This document shows positions 37,728 through 44,368 of a stretch of 64,000 nucleotides of DNA, piece after piece. The notes under the pieces were generated by a model that was not told the origin of the DNA, did no database searches, and was given only the letters and a program-made list of their open reading frames with translations. The position numbers and the translations under genes were made by a program. The DNA is from an uncultured Clostridia bacterium (GTDB lineage: Bacteria; Bacillota; Clostridia; TANB77; CAG-508): positions 1 through 64,000 of the forward strand of contig CAKOVH010000005.1 in NCBI GenBank assembly GCA_934121885.1. The letters are read 5' to 3'. The stretch's first letter is position 1; every line of letters begins with the position of its first letter.

Positions 37728-39488
37728 TTATTTTTCTTGAATATCTACTTTTATATGCACATCTTTCAACTGTTTATCTGTTACTGTATTTGGAGCTCTC
37801 ATTAATAAATCTCTTGCCTTTTTATTTTTAGGAAATGCTATTACCTCTCTTATATTATCTGAATCTGATATAAGCATTACCATTCTATCAAGTCCAGGTG
37901 CAGCTCCTGCATGTGGAGGTGTTCCATATTGGAAGGCATTGTATAATGCTCCAAATCTTGTCTCAACTTCTTTTTCCGTATATCCTGCAATTTCAAAAGC
38001 TTTTACCATCAATTCTGGATCATGGTTTCTAACGGCTCCTGATGCCATTTCATATCCATTACATACAACATCATATTGGTATGCAAGTATATCAAGTGGA
38101 TTCATATTTTCTAATGCTTCCATTCCACCTTGTGGCATTGAAAATGGATTATGATTAAAGTCTATTGTTCCTTCATCAGATAATTCGTACATTGGAAAAT
38201 CTACTATTAAACAGAATTTATATATATTTTTTTCTATTAAATCTAATCTTTTTCCAAGTTCAATTCTAACAAGTCCTGCTATTTTTTGTGTTTTTTCTAA
38301 GTTTTCATCTGCAACAAAGAATGCTGCTGAATTTGGTTCTAATCCAAATTTCTCTTCTAATTCTTTTTGCATATTCTCTGTAATAAATTTAGAAATTCCA
38401 CCAGTGATAGTTTTTTCGTTATCAAATTTAAACCATGCTAACCCACTCGCTCCTGCTTCTTCTTTAGCAAAGTCTGTCATATTATCAAAGAACTTTCTTC
38501 CTTGTTCAGCACAATTTGGAACTATAAGCATTTTTACAGTTTTACCTTTGAATGCATTAAATTCACTATTTTCGAATAGCTTACTTGCATCTTGAATTAT
38601 TAATGGATTTCTTAAATCTGGTTTATCTATTCCGTATTTTTCCATTGCTTCTCTATATGGTATACGTACAAATGGTCCTTCTTCTACTTTCCAATTTGTA
38701 TGTTCCTTAAATACTGTTGGAATTACATCTTCTAATACTTTAAATACATCTTCTTGTTCTGCAAAACTCATTTCAAAATCTAACTGATAAAACTCTCCAG
38801 GTGCTCTATCTGCTCTTGGATCTTCATCTCTAAAGCATGGTGCAATTTGATAATATTTATTAAAACCTGATACCATAAGTAATTGTTTAAATTGTTGAGG
38901 TGCTTGTGGAAGTGCATAAAACTCTCCTGGATGTAATCTACTTGGTACCAAAAAGTCTCTTGCTCCCTCTGGTGATGAATTTGCAAGTATTGGTGTTTGA
39001 ATTTCTGTAAAACCTAATTCGTCCATTTTTCTTCTTAATGTTTTCATTATTTTAGAACGAAGTAAAATATTTTTGTGAAGTTTATCATTTCTTAAATCTA
39101 AGAAACGGTATTCTAAACGTAAATCTTCTCTAACATCTCCTGCTGTTTCTGAATTTATTTCAAAAGGTAAAACACTTTTGCACTTTCCAAGAACTTTTAT
39201 TTCTTCTGCATCAATTTCAATTTCACCTGTTGCAATTTTAGCATTTTTATTACTTCTTTCAACTACTGTTCCTTTAACACTTATAACTGTTTCAGTTACT
39301 AATCCCTCTGTTTGTTTTCTTATTTTTTCGTTATCAGATATAACTATCTGAGTAATTCCAAATTCATCTCTTAAATCTATAAATTGCATTGCTCCTAAAT
39401 TTCTAATTTTTTGTATCCATCCTGCAATTACAACTGTTTGTCCTACATTTTCTATATTTAATTCTCCACAATTATGATCTCTATACAT
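37728..39488 (-). CDS. aspS: Aspartyl-tRNA synthetase, second paralog
   Basis: 586 aa. Same subfamily as the T-box-regulated copy: OB-fold segment IRNLGAMQFIDLRD, motif 2 FRDEDPRADRAPGEF, motif 3 GAAPGLDRMVMLI. The two differ at the anticodon-loop segment (RNLGAM here, RDLGGL in the other), in the region where discriminating and non-discriminating AspRS are known to differ. No T-box leader; plain promoter. Probably one copy charges tRNA-Asp and the other tRNA-Asn; which is which cannot be decided from sequence alone. Confidence 0.95.
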   Translation of the reverse strand: MYRDHNCGELNIENVGQTVVIAGWIQKIRNLGAMQFIDLRDEFGITQIVISDNEKIRKQTEGLVTETVISVKGTVVERSNKNAKIATGEIEIDAEEIKVLGKCKSVLPFEINSETAGDVREDLRLEYRFLDLRNDKLHKNILLRSKIMKTLRRKMDELGFTEIQTPILANSSPEGARDFLVPSRLHPGEFYALPQAPQQFKQLLMVSGFNKYYQIAPCFRDEDPRADRAPGEFYQLDFEMSFAEQEDVFKVLEDVIPTVFKEHTNWKVEEGPFVRIPYREAMEKYGIDKPDLRNPLIIQDASKLFENSEFNAFKGKTVKMLIVPNCAEQGRKFFDNMTDFAKEEAGASGLAWFKFDNEKTITGGISKFITENMQKELEEKFGLEPNSAAFFVADENLEKTQKIAGLVRIELGKRLDLIEKNIYKFCLIVDFPMYELSDEGTIDFNHNPFSMPQGGMEALENMNPLDILAYQYDVVCNGYEMASGAVRNHDPELMVKAFEIAGYTEKEVETRFGALYNAFQYGTPPHAGAAPGLDRMVMLISDSDNIREVIAFPKNKKARDLLMRAPNTVTDKQLKDVHIKVDIQEK

Positions 39489-39526
39489 TTTATAACTTCC
39501 TCTCTATTTATGCCTATTTTGCAAAT

Positions 39527-39555
39527 ATTTTATCACAATTGTGTTATTTAAACAA
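39527..39555 (-). promoter_or_regulatory. Promoter of the second aspS
   Basis: TTGTTT (39550-39555), 17-bp spacer, TAAAAT (39527-39532), close to the aspS start; no room for a T-box leader. Confidence 0.6.
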
Positions 39556-39590
39556 TAGATTTATGTTTATTTCTTGGAATTGTGACATAA

Positions 39591-39625
39591 AAAACTACAT
39601 ACCAAATATTTGATATGTAGCTTTT
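39591..39625 (-). terminator. rpsF-ssb-rpsR terminator
   Basis: Stem CTACATA.CAAA/TTTG.TATGTAG with T6 on the minus strand. Confidence 0.75.
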
Positions 39626-39629
39626 AATA

Positions 39630-39914
39630 CTATTCTGCTGTGTATGGAAGTATAGCAATTTGTCTTGCTCTTTTTACTGTTAATGTAATATCTCTTTGAT
39701 GTTTTGCACAAGCACCTGTTGCTCTTCTTGGAAGTATTTTTCCTTTATCATTAACAAATTTCTTTAATTGTTCAGCATTTTTATAATCTAAAACTAAATT
39801 TTTATCTGCACATAATGGGCATACTTTCTTTCTCATTTTTCTGAATTTTGGATTAAAATTATCGTCTTGATTATTGTTTCTATTATTTTTTCTGTTTTTC
39901 TTATTGTCTGCCAT
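39630..39914 (-). CDS. rpsR: 30S ribosomal protein S18
   Basis: 94 aa from ATG 39912-39914 ([10 protein letters not shown]), with a GGGGGGA site; in-frame codons upstream are not conserved. Asn/Arg-rich N-terminal tail, then [12 protein letters not shown], and [14 protein letters not shown] as in S18. Zinc-binding cysteine form retained. Forms a heterodimer with S6 on 16S rRNA. Confidence 0.95.
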   Translation of the reverse strand: MADNKKNRKNNRNNNQDDNFNPKFRKMRKKVCPLCADKNLVLDYKNAEQLKKFVNDKGKILPRRATGACAKHQRDITLTVKRARQIAILPYTAE

Positions 39915-39969
39915 TTTATTTTCCCCCCTTGTCTCTCTTTTTGTATTTATATTCTCATATATCATTCAT

Positions 39970-40401
39970 TTAGAATGGTAAATCATCACCTGAAGATATT
40001 TCAAAGTCTGAACCTGCTCCTGCGTTTGCAGATGGCATTGCTCCAAATGTTGCATCAAAGTTTGCACTTGAATCTCCGTCTCTTCTTCCTTCTGCGAAAT
40101 ATGCTTCTTCTGCTACAACCTCTGTAATATAGTGTTTTTGACCTTGATCATCATCCCAAGTTCTTGTTTGTATTCTTCCTATAATACTTACTTGTTGACC
40201 TTTTTTGAAGTACTTGCTACAAAATTCACCTAATTTTCCCCAAGCAACAACATTTATAAAGTCAGCTTGTCTTTCTTCACCTTGTCTTACAAATCTTCTA
40301 TTAACTGCAAGAGAAAATGAAGCAACTAAGGTATTACTTGTTTGTGTATACCTTACTTCTGGGTCTCTAGTTAATCTACCCATTAGAATTACTTTGTTCA
40401 T
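39970..40401 (-). CDS. ssb: Single-stranded DNA-binding protein
   Basis: 143 aa. OB-fold (residues 1-105, MNKVILMGRLTRDPEVRYT) and flexible tail ending in the acidic partner-binding tip GDDLPF. Classical position between rpsF and rpsR. Confidence 0.96.
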   Translation of the reverse strand: MNKVILMGRLTRDPEVRYTQTSNTLVASFSLAVNRRFVRQGEERQADFINVVAWGKLGEFCSKYFKKGQQVSIIGRIQTRTWDDDQGQKHYITEVVAEEAYFAEGRRDGDSSANFDATFGAMPSANAGAGSDFEISSGDDLPF

Positions 40402-40440
40402 AAATTACACCTTTCCTTTCTAAAATAAAAGGCCCCCGAA

Positions 40441-40719
40441 TTATTTCTTTACTGTTATAAATTTAATTACTTCATCTGCAATTCTGTAATTTCTTTCTAG
40501 TTCAGCGATTAAGCTTGGATTAGCATCAAATTCGAATACAACATAAAAACCTTCTTTGTTTTTATCGATTTCGTAAGCTAATTTCTTTTTACCAAGTTCA
40601 TCAACTTTTTCTAACTTACCATCATTATTAATTAATGTAGAAAATCTATCAATTAAAGATTTAATTGTTTCTTCCTCAACATTTGGATTAATAATGATAA
40701 CACTCTCGTATTTATTCAT
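40441..40719 (-). CDS. rpsF: 30S ribosomal protein S6
   Basis: 92 aa, beginning MNKYESVIIINPNVEEE, with YEIDKNKEGFYVVFEF and the C-terminal ERNYRIADEVIKFI pattern. GGAGGTG site. First gene of rpsF-ssb-rpsR. The leader between promoter and start contains a small hairpin ATTCCT/AGGAAT (about 40758-40776) that might be an S6:S18 autoregulatory site, but the diagnostic CCG is not evident. Confidence 0.96.
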   Translation of the reverse strand: MNKYESVIIINPNVEEETIKSLIDRFSTLINNDGKLEKVDELGKKKLAYEIDKNKEGFYVVFEFDANPSLIAELERNYRIADEVIKFITVKK

Positions 40720-40781
40720 TATCTTTCACCTCCTCGTGGATATATAACCTGCATTTATTCCTGCAAGTAAGGAATGAAAAA

Positions 40782-40811
40782 AATAGTAACGCTATTTTTA
40801 ACGTTACTATT
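40782..40811 (-). terminator. spoIVFB terminator, overlapping the rpsF promoter
   Basis: Perfect 10-bp stem AATAGTAACG/CGTTACTATT then T7 on the minus strand. Confidence 0.85.
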
Positions 40812-40837
40812 TTATCACGATTTAATAGGAATTGCAA
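40809..40837 (-). promoter_or_regulatory. rpsF operon promoter
   Basis: TTGCAA (40832-40837), 17-bp spacer, TAAAAT (40809-40814). The start point (about 40802) falls at the end of the 5' arm of the terminator, so rpsF RNA cannot form that hairpin. Confidence 0.75.
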
Positions 40838-40850
40838 GGGTTTATTCAAA

Positions 40851-41501
40851 TTATTCTTTATCACATATAACATTTGCTTTTTTCCTGGTCTCAGCAATCA
40901 TAATTATCCATAAATATGCAACAATCAAAGCTATTGATATGTTATGTATAAATAGTACTCCTATACTTGCAAGCACTGTTAAAAATATGATGGTTGTTTT
41001 TGAAATTAAATATGTAGATTTATATGATTTTTTAAATCCAATTGTAAGGTATAAAATTTCTTTTAAAGCCCTTCCTCCATCTAAAGGATAAATAGGTATT
41101 AGGTTAAATATTCCTATAAGCATGTTTGCATATATAATATCTTGAGTAGTTATATTCCACATTTTAAAATCTTGTATTCCCAAAATAGTATTGGTTAAGA
41201 ATATAATAATAAATATTATTATCAAATTCGTCATTGGTCCTGCAATTGCAATAATAGCCCTTTTTATACTTGCCTCTTTAGTACCTATATTACTTTCATC
41301 TTTTTCTTCTAACTCCATTTTAAATCCTAACGGATTTATTTTTATTTCTTTTGGTCTATACCCTAAAATAATTCCAGCACATAAATGTCCAAGCTCATGA
41401 ATTAATGCAAAAATCATTAAAACAAGGTAAATGTCAAGTTGTGATGTAAAAGCAAATAATATTAAAAACAGCCCTATCATTAAATCTATTTTAACTCTCA
41501 T
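40851..41501 (-). CDS. spoIVFB: Site-2-type intramembrane metalloprotease SpoIVFB-like (M50)
   Basis: 216 aa with about five or six hydrophobic segments. Zinc site HELGH near residues 36-40 and the second ligand in NLIPIYPLDGGRAL, the SpoIVFB hallmarks. In Bacillus this protease cleaves pro-sigma-K in the mother cell; inhibited by BofA and SpoIVFA. Directly downstream of the M23 protein gene, as spoIVFA-spoIVFB; a BofA homologue is 5.5 kb away. Confidence 0.9.
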   Translation of the reverse strand: MRVKIDLMIGLFLILFAFTSQLDIYLVLMIFALIHELGHLCAGIILGYRPKEIKINPLGFKMELEEKDESNIGTKEASIKRAIIAIAGPMTNLIIIFIIIFLTNTILGIQDFKMWNITTQDIIYANMLIGIFNLIPIYPLDGGRALKEILYLTIGFKKSYKSTYLISKTTIIFLTVLASIGVLFIHNISIALIVAYLWIIMIAETRKKANVICDKE

Positions 41502-41532
41502 CTTATGATTTATTCTCCCTTCATATGAAGTT

Positions 41533-42528
41533 TTAGAATTTTAATATATATTCTGGATTAATAGTTCTTCCATCTCTTATAACCTCAAAATGTAAATGTG
41601 GGCCAGTTGCTCTACCAGTTGAACCAACCTCTGCTATTTTTTGCCCTTGCTTTATTTTAGCTCCTTCTTTTACAACAATTTTACTGCAATGTGCATATCT
41701 TGTAAGAACTTCTCCATTTGTTATTTCTACATGCTTTCCATAATCGCCTTCTGATGATACAAGACTTACTGTTCCTTCCATTGCTGCATATATTGCAGTT
41801 CCAGTATTTGCCCCTATATCAATTCCTTTATGATTTGCAGATACAATTTCTGTTGCTTCTCTTGATCCATATCTTGATGTAATTACGCCTTTAAGTGGCA
41901 ATTTAAAGCTATACTTTTCTTTTACATATTCTGCATCAATTTCCATTTGTGACTTGTCTTTTTTTTCTGTACCCTCATCTGCAGATGCCTCTTCTACTTC
42001 ATTTGTCTCTGCACCTCCAATTCCAACAGCTTCTTCATTTTTCGTTTCTTCTTTATTTTCGCTTTCATTTTTATTTACATCATTATTGTCTGTTTTATTT
42101 TCTACAGTATTTACAGAATTTTCATTCTTTACGTTATTAGCATCCGTATTCTCCACAGTATTTTCAGTAGTATTTGTATTTACTTCACTTCCTACTCCTG
42201 GGAACTTATCTTTATTATCGTTCCAGAATGTGCAGATGCTATCATAAACCTTACCGAAATTTATATCATAAGATAACATTTCCTTTGTTTTTTTCATTAC
42301 ATCTTCTGAAAATATATAATTCGTATTTTTTATTAAATAAAAAATAACATAAATAACAGAGCATATTGCAAGTTGTAAAGTCATCTTTTTAAATAACGAA
42401 AATTTAGGCTTGCTACTATTTACATAGTTTCCAGATACTCTAACTCCACTACTCACATTTGCTCTTCTTCTTTGATAAATTTCTTCTGCTCTTCTAATTT
42501 TATCTTCTTGGCTTAGTATTCTTTCCAT
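41533..42528 (-). CDS. Membrane-anchored M23 (LytM) protein, SpoIVFA-like
   Basis: 331 aa from ATG 42526-42528 (MERILSQEDKIRRAEE), with an AGGTG site. Charged N-terminus, one transmembrane helix (about 51-68), a long Asn/Glu/Thr/Val low-complexity linker (about 110-205) and a C-terminal M23 domain. Metal/catalytic residues appear intact: NHKGIDIGA, TRYAHC, GPHLHFEV. By position it is SpoIVFA, which anchors SpoIVFB and BofA in the outer forespore membrane. Intact zinc motifs suggest it could still hydrolyse peptidoglycan, or this is a SpoIIQ/IVFA-type fold without activity. Confidence 0.82.
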   Translation of the reverse strand: MERILSQEDKIRRAEEIYQRRRANVSSGVRVSGNYVNSSKPKFSLFKKMTLQLAICSVIYVIFYLIKNTNYIFSEDVMKKTKEMLSYDINFGKVYDSICTFWNDNKDKFPGVGSEVNTNTTENTVENTDANNVKNENSVNTVENKTDNNDVNKNESENKEETKNEEAVGIGGAETNEVEEASADEGTEKKDKSQMEIDAEYVKEKYSFKLPLKGVITSRYGSREATEIVSANHKGIDIGANTGTAIYAAMEGTVSLVSSEGDYGKHVEITNGEVLTRYAHCSKIVVKEGAKIKQGQKIAEVGSTGRATGPHLHFEVIRDGRTINPEYILKF

Positions 42529-42598
42529 AATAAAAACACCTCTTCCTTTGTTGTTTTTTAATGTATATGTCAATTTGAGGTGTTTTATTACTATTAAA

Positions 42599-42964
42599 TT
42601 ATATTACACTTATAATAATGCTTATAAATGTTGCTATACCTAGCAATATATTTAGTTTTATAGATTGTTTATACTTTTTTTCTAATTTCTTTACATTGTT
42701 TTTCCACTTTGGGGATTTTGTTTCTAAATTTGATAAATAATTATTTACAACAAGTTCTGCTTCTTTTATAATATACTCCTTCGTATTATCTGCAGTTTTA
42801 CCTGTTTTTTTATTTTGCTTATCCACATTATCCCCTTTAATATCATCTGCATATTGATATTTTTTCACTTTTTTATTTTCTTTTAATACAACAATAGCCT
42901 CATCAACTAAATTTGATGGCAAATTTCTAAGCACAATGATATTTTTCATATTACTAATATTCAT
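42599..42964 (-). CDS. Hypothetical tail-anchored protein, 121 aa
   Basis: Start taken at ATG 42962-42964 with a GGAGG site seven bases upstream. Cytosolic N-terminal part begins MNISNMKNIIVLRNLPSN, followed by a Lys-rich central region and a hydrophobic C-terminal helix (about 102-121) ending the protein. Unknown function. Lies between the yyaC and SpoIVFA-like genes, so a sporulation role is possible by context only. Confidence 0.6.
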   Translation of the reverse strand: MNISNMKNIIVLRNLPSNLVDEAIVVLKENKKVKKYQYADDIKGDNVDKQNKKTGKTADNTKEYIIKEAELVVNNYLSNLETKSPKWKNNVKKLEKKYKQSIKLNILLGIATFISIIISVI

Positions 42965-43020
42965 ATCATTTCCTCCACAATTTATATTCTTTATATAAAT
43001 TTTTGCCATCTTTTATAATT

Positions 43021-43507
43021 CTATACAATTTTTATTTCATCTACAATGTTACATATTTTATCTGTAACTTGATTTGCTAAGTTTATTACAAAATCCCTTC
43101 TTACATTTTTTAAAATATATTTATTTTCATCAAAAGAATTTCCAACCTTACCTACAATTCCTTTTACATATATATGAGATTTACATTCTATCCCACTTCC
43201 AAGAGATGATCCTATATTAAAATCTCCCTTTCCTATAAATACACTTTCTTTAAAGTTTTTTTCGCTAAGTGCTGCATCCACGGCAATTATAAATGGATAT
43301 ACATATCTTTTTATTTCCTTTTCAAAAACATAACCTGCATTTTTCATATCTAAGCACTTTTTTGTTCCGTCCATAAATAACTATTCTTTCATTGTTTAAT
43401 CTTTTATTTAGTAAGTCTCCTACAATTGGTCCTACTGAATCTCCAACCAAACTACAAGTTCCAATACATAATATTATAATATTTGTATACTCTAATTTTT
43501 CTAACAT
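43021..43507 (-). CDS. yyaC: YyaC-family (DUF1256) spore protein, +1 frameshift at a CGG codon
   Basis: Starts at ATG 43505-43507 after AGAGGTG. The first part contains LCIGTCSLVGDSVGPIVG, the family's N-terminal signature; the second contains YPFIIAVDAALS and IYVKGIVGKVGNSF. The parts lie in different frames: the first reads TAT GGA CGG AAC and stops at 43322. Dropping the C at 43369 (TAT GGA GGA ACA AAA) joins them into a 161-aa protein. YyaC relatives resemble the germination protease fold and are sporulation-specific. Compared with the usual YGT, the shifted product reads YGGT, one residue longer, so bypass of all four bases is an alternative. Confidence 0.82.
43366..43369 (-). other. Candidate programmed +1 frameshift site CGGA (yyaC)
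   Basis: In-frame CGG at 43367-43369, next base A; context GGA CGG AAC. Confidence 0.75.
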
Positions 43508-43529
43508 TTAAGCACCTCTTTTTTGCATT

Positions 43530-43775
43530 TTATTCTCTATGTGTTGCAATTATGATGCTAATGTTTTTATCTTTATTATACTTTTTTATAATATCCTCTG
43601 AAAAACTTGCTATTTCATCAGATACAACAACCATTCTATAATCTTTTTTTACAAGTTCACTTATTTTTTCATCTGTTGTTTCTGGATCTTCTATTTTATA
43701 TACATCAAACCCTAATGCTTCTGGCATTTTAAAACTATTTATATCATTTTTGTATTTTATCCATGATATTTTCAA
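43530..43775 (-). CDS. Small protein resembling V-type ATPase subunit F
   Basis: 81 aa with a TTG start (43773-43775) seven bases after AGAAGGTG. Pattern: a first strand, GFDVYKIEDPETTDEKISELV, then DYRMVVVSDEIASFSEDII and a C-terminal NISIIIATHRE strand, which looks like the alpha/beta fold of the V-ATPase F subunit. No other V-ATPase genes are nearby, so it is probably a stand-alone relative of unknown function, 22 bases before yyaC. Confidence 0.45.
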   Translation of the reverse strand: MKISWIKYKNDINSFKMPEALGFDVYKIEDPETTDEKISELVKKDYRMVVVSDEIASFSEDIIKKYNKDKNISIIIATHRE

Positions 43776-43828
43776 ATCTTATCACCTTCTGTATTTTAGT
43801 TTCTGCCTTTTTTAGTATTTTATGCAAA

Positions 43829-43856
43829 AAATAAGGTAGTTTCCTACCTTATTTTC
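43829..43856 (-). terminator. Terminator after the DUF4116 gene
   Basis: Stem AAAATAAGGTAG/CTACCTTATTTT with a 4-base loop. Confidence 0.75.
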
Positions 43857-43858
43857 AT

Positions 43859-44368
43859 TTATCCTATAGCATTTTTTACATCCTCATCTTCATATAAATT
43901 TGGATCTGAAATATACATTTTTGCTCTTTTATCACTTTGAATTGCAACAATTACAATATCTTTTTTCGCACGAAGTCTTTTACTTGCATATTTTAAAATA
44001 AGTCCCTTATTTTTTACAGCTTCATACACTACTTCATCATCATCTCTTAGTTCTTCTGATGCATAATAAAGTTCTTGCCCATTTATTTTTACACCTTCCA
44101 TTACAAGTTCCCTATCTGCTCTTAATCTTTCACTTGCATAGCATACTGTCCATCCAACTTTTTTTACAGAAAGCATAACTACTTCTTTATCATCTTTTAA
44201 TCTATTACTTGCAAACTCAAGCGCATTACCATCTTGCTTAATTGCTTCCATTACCACTTCTTTATCATCTTTTAGTTCTGAAGATGCATAATCTAATAAA
44301 CACCCTTTATTTTTTACCATTTCTAAAACATATTCTTTATCATTTTTCTTTGTTTCATCAAATTCCAT
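43859..44368 (-). CDS. DUF4116 repeat protein
   Basis: 169 aa built from four or so copies of a repeat of about 25-30 residues: LKDDKEVVMEAIKQDGNAL-EFASNRL, with conserved D-x-E-V, G and YAS-x-x-LR. This matches the DUF4116 repeats, helical units of unknown function. Its start overlaps the end of the P-type ATPase gene by 11 bases with AGAAGGAG inside the ATPase tail, so the two are translationally linked. Confidence 0.82.
   Translation of the reverse strand: MEFDETKKNDKEYVLEMVKNKGCLLDYASSELKDDKEVVMEAIKQDGNALEFASNRLKDDKEVVMLSVKKVGWTVCYASERLRADRELVMEGVKINGQELYYASEELRDDDEVVYEAVKNKGLILKYASKRLRAKKDIVIVAIQSDKRAKMYISDPNLYEDEDVKNAIG

Noticed and set aside
40738..40790. S6:S18-binding autoregulatory leader before rpsF
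   Set aside because: A hairpin is present but I cannot see the CCG element expected of that motif, so only mentioned under rpsF.
41990..42200. Tandem repeat in the SpoIVFA-like linker
   Set aside because: The Asn/Glu/Thr codon repetition is a low-complexity protein linker without a fixed DNA repeat unit.
24483..43507. Ordinary pseudogenes or random assembly errors as the explanation for the three broken frames
   Set aside because: All three breaks are +1, all at an in-frame CGG followed by A, and CGG is absent in frame from ordinary intact genes. Chance errors would not share this pattern. Kept as the alternative to be excluded with reads.
43530..43775. Component of a V-type ATP synthase operon
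   Set aside because: Only a weak fold resemblance to subunit F; no other subunit gene nearby.
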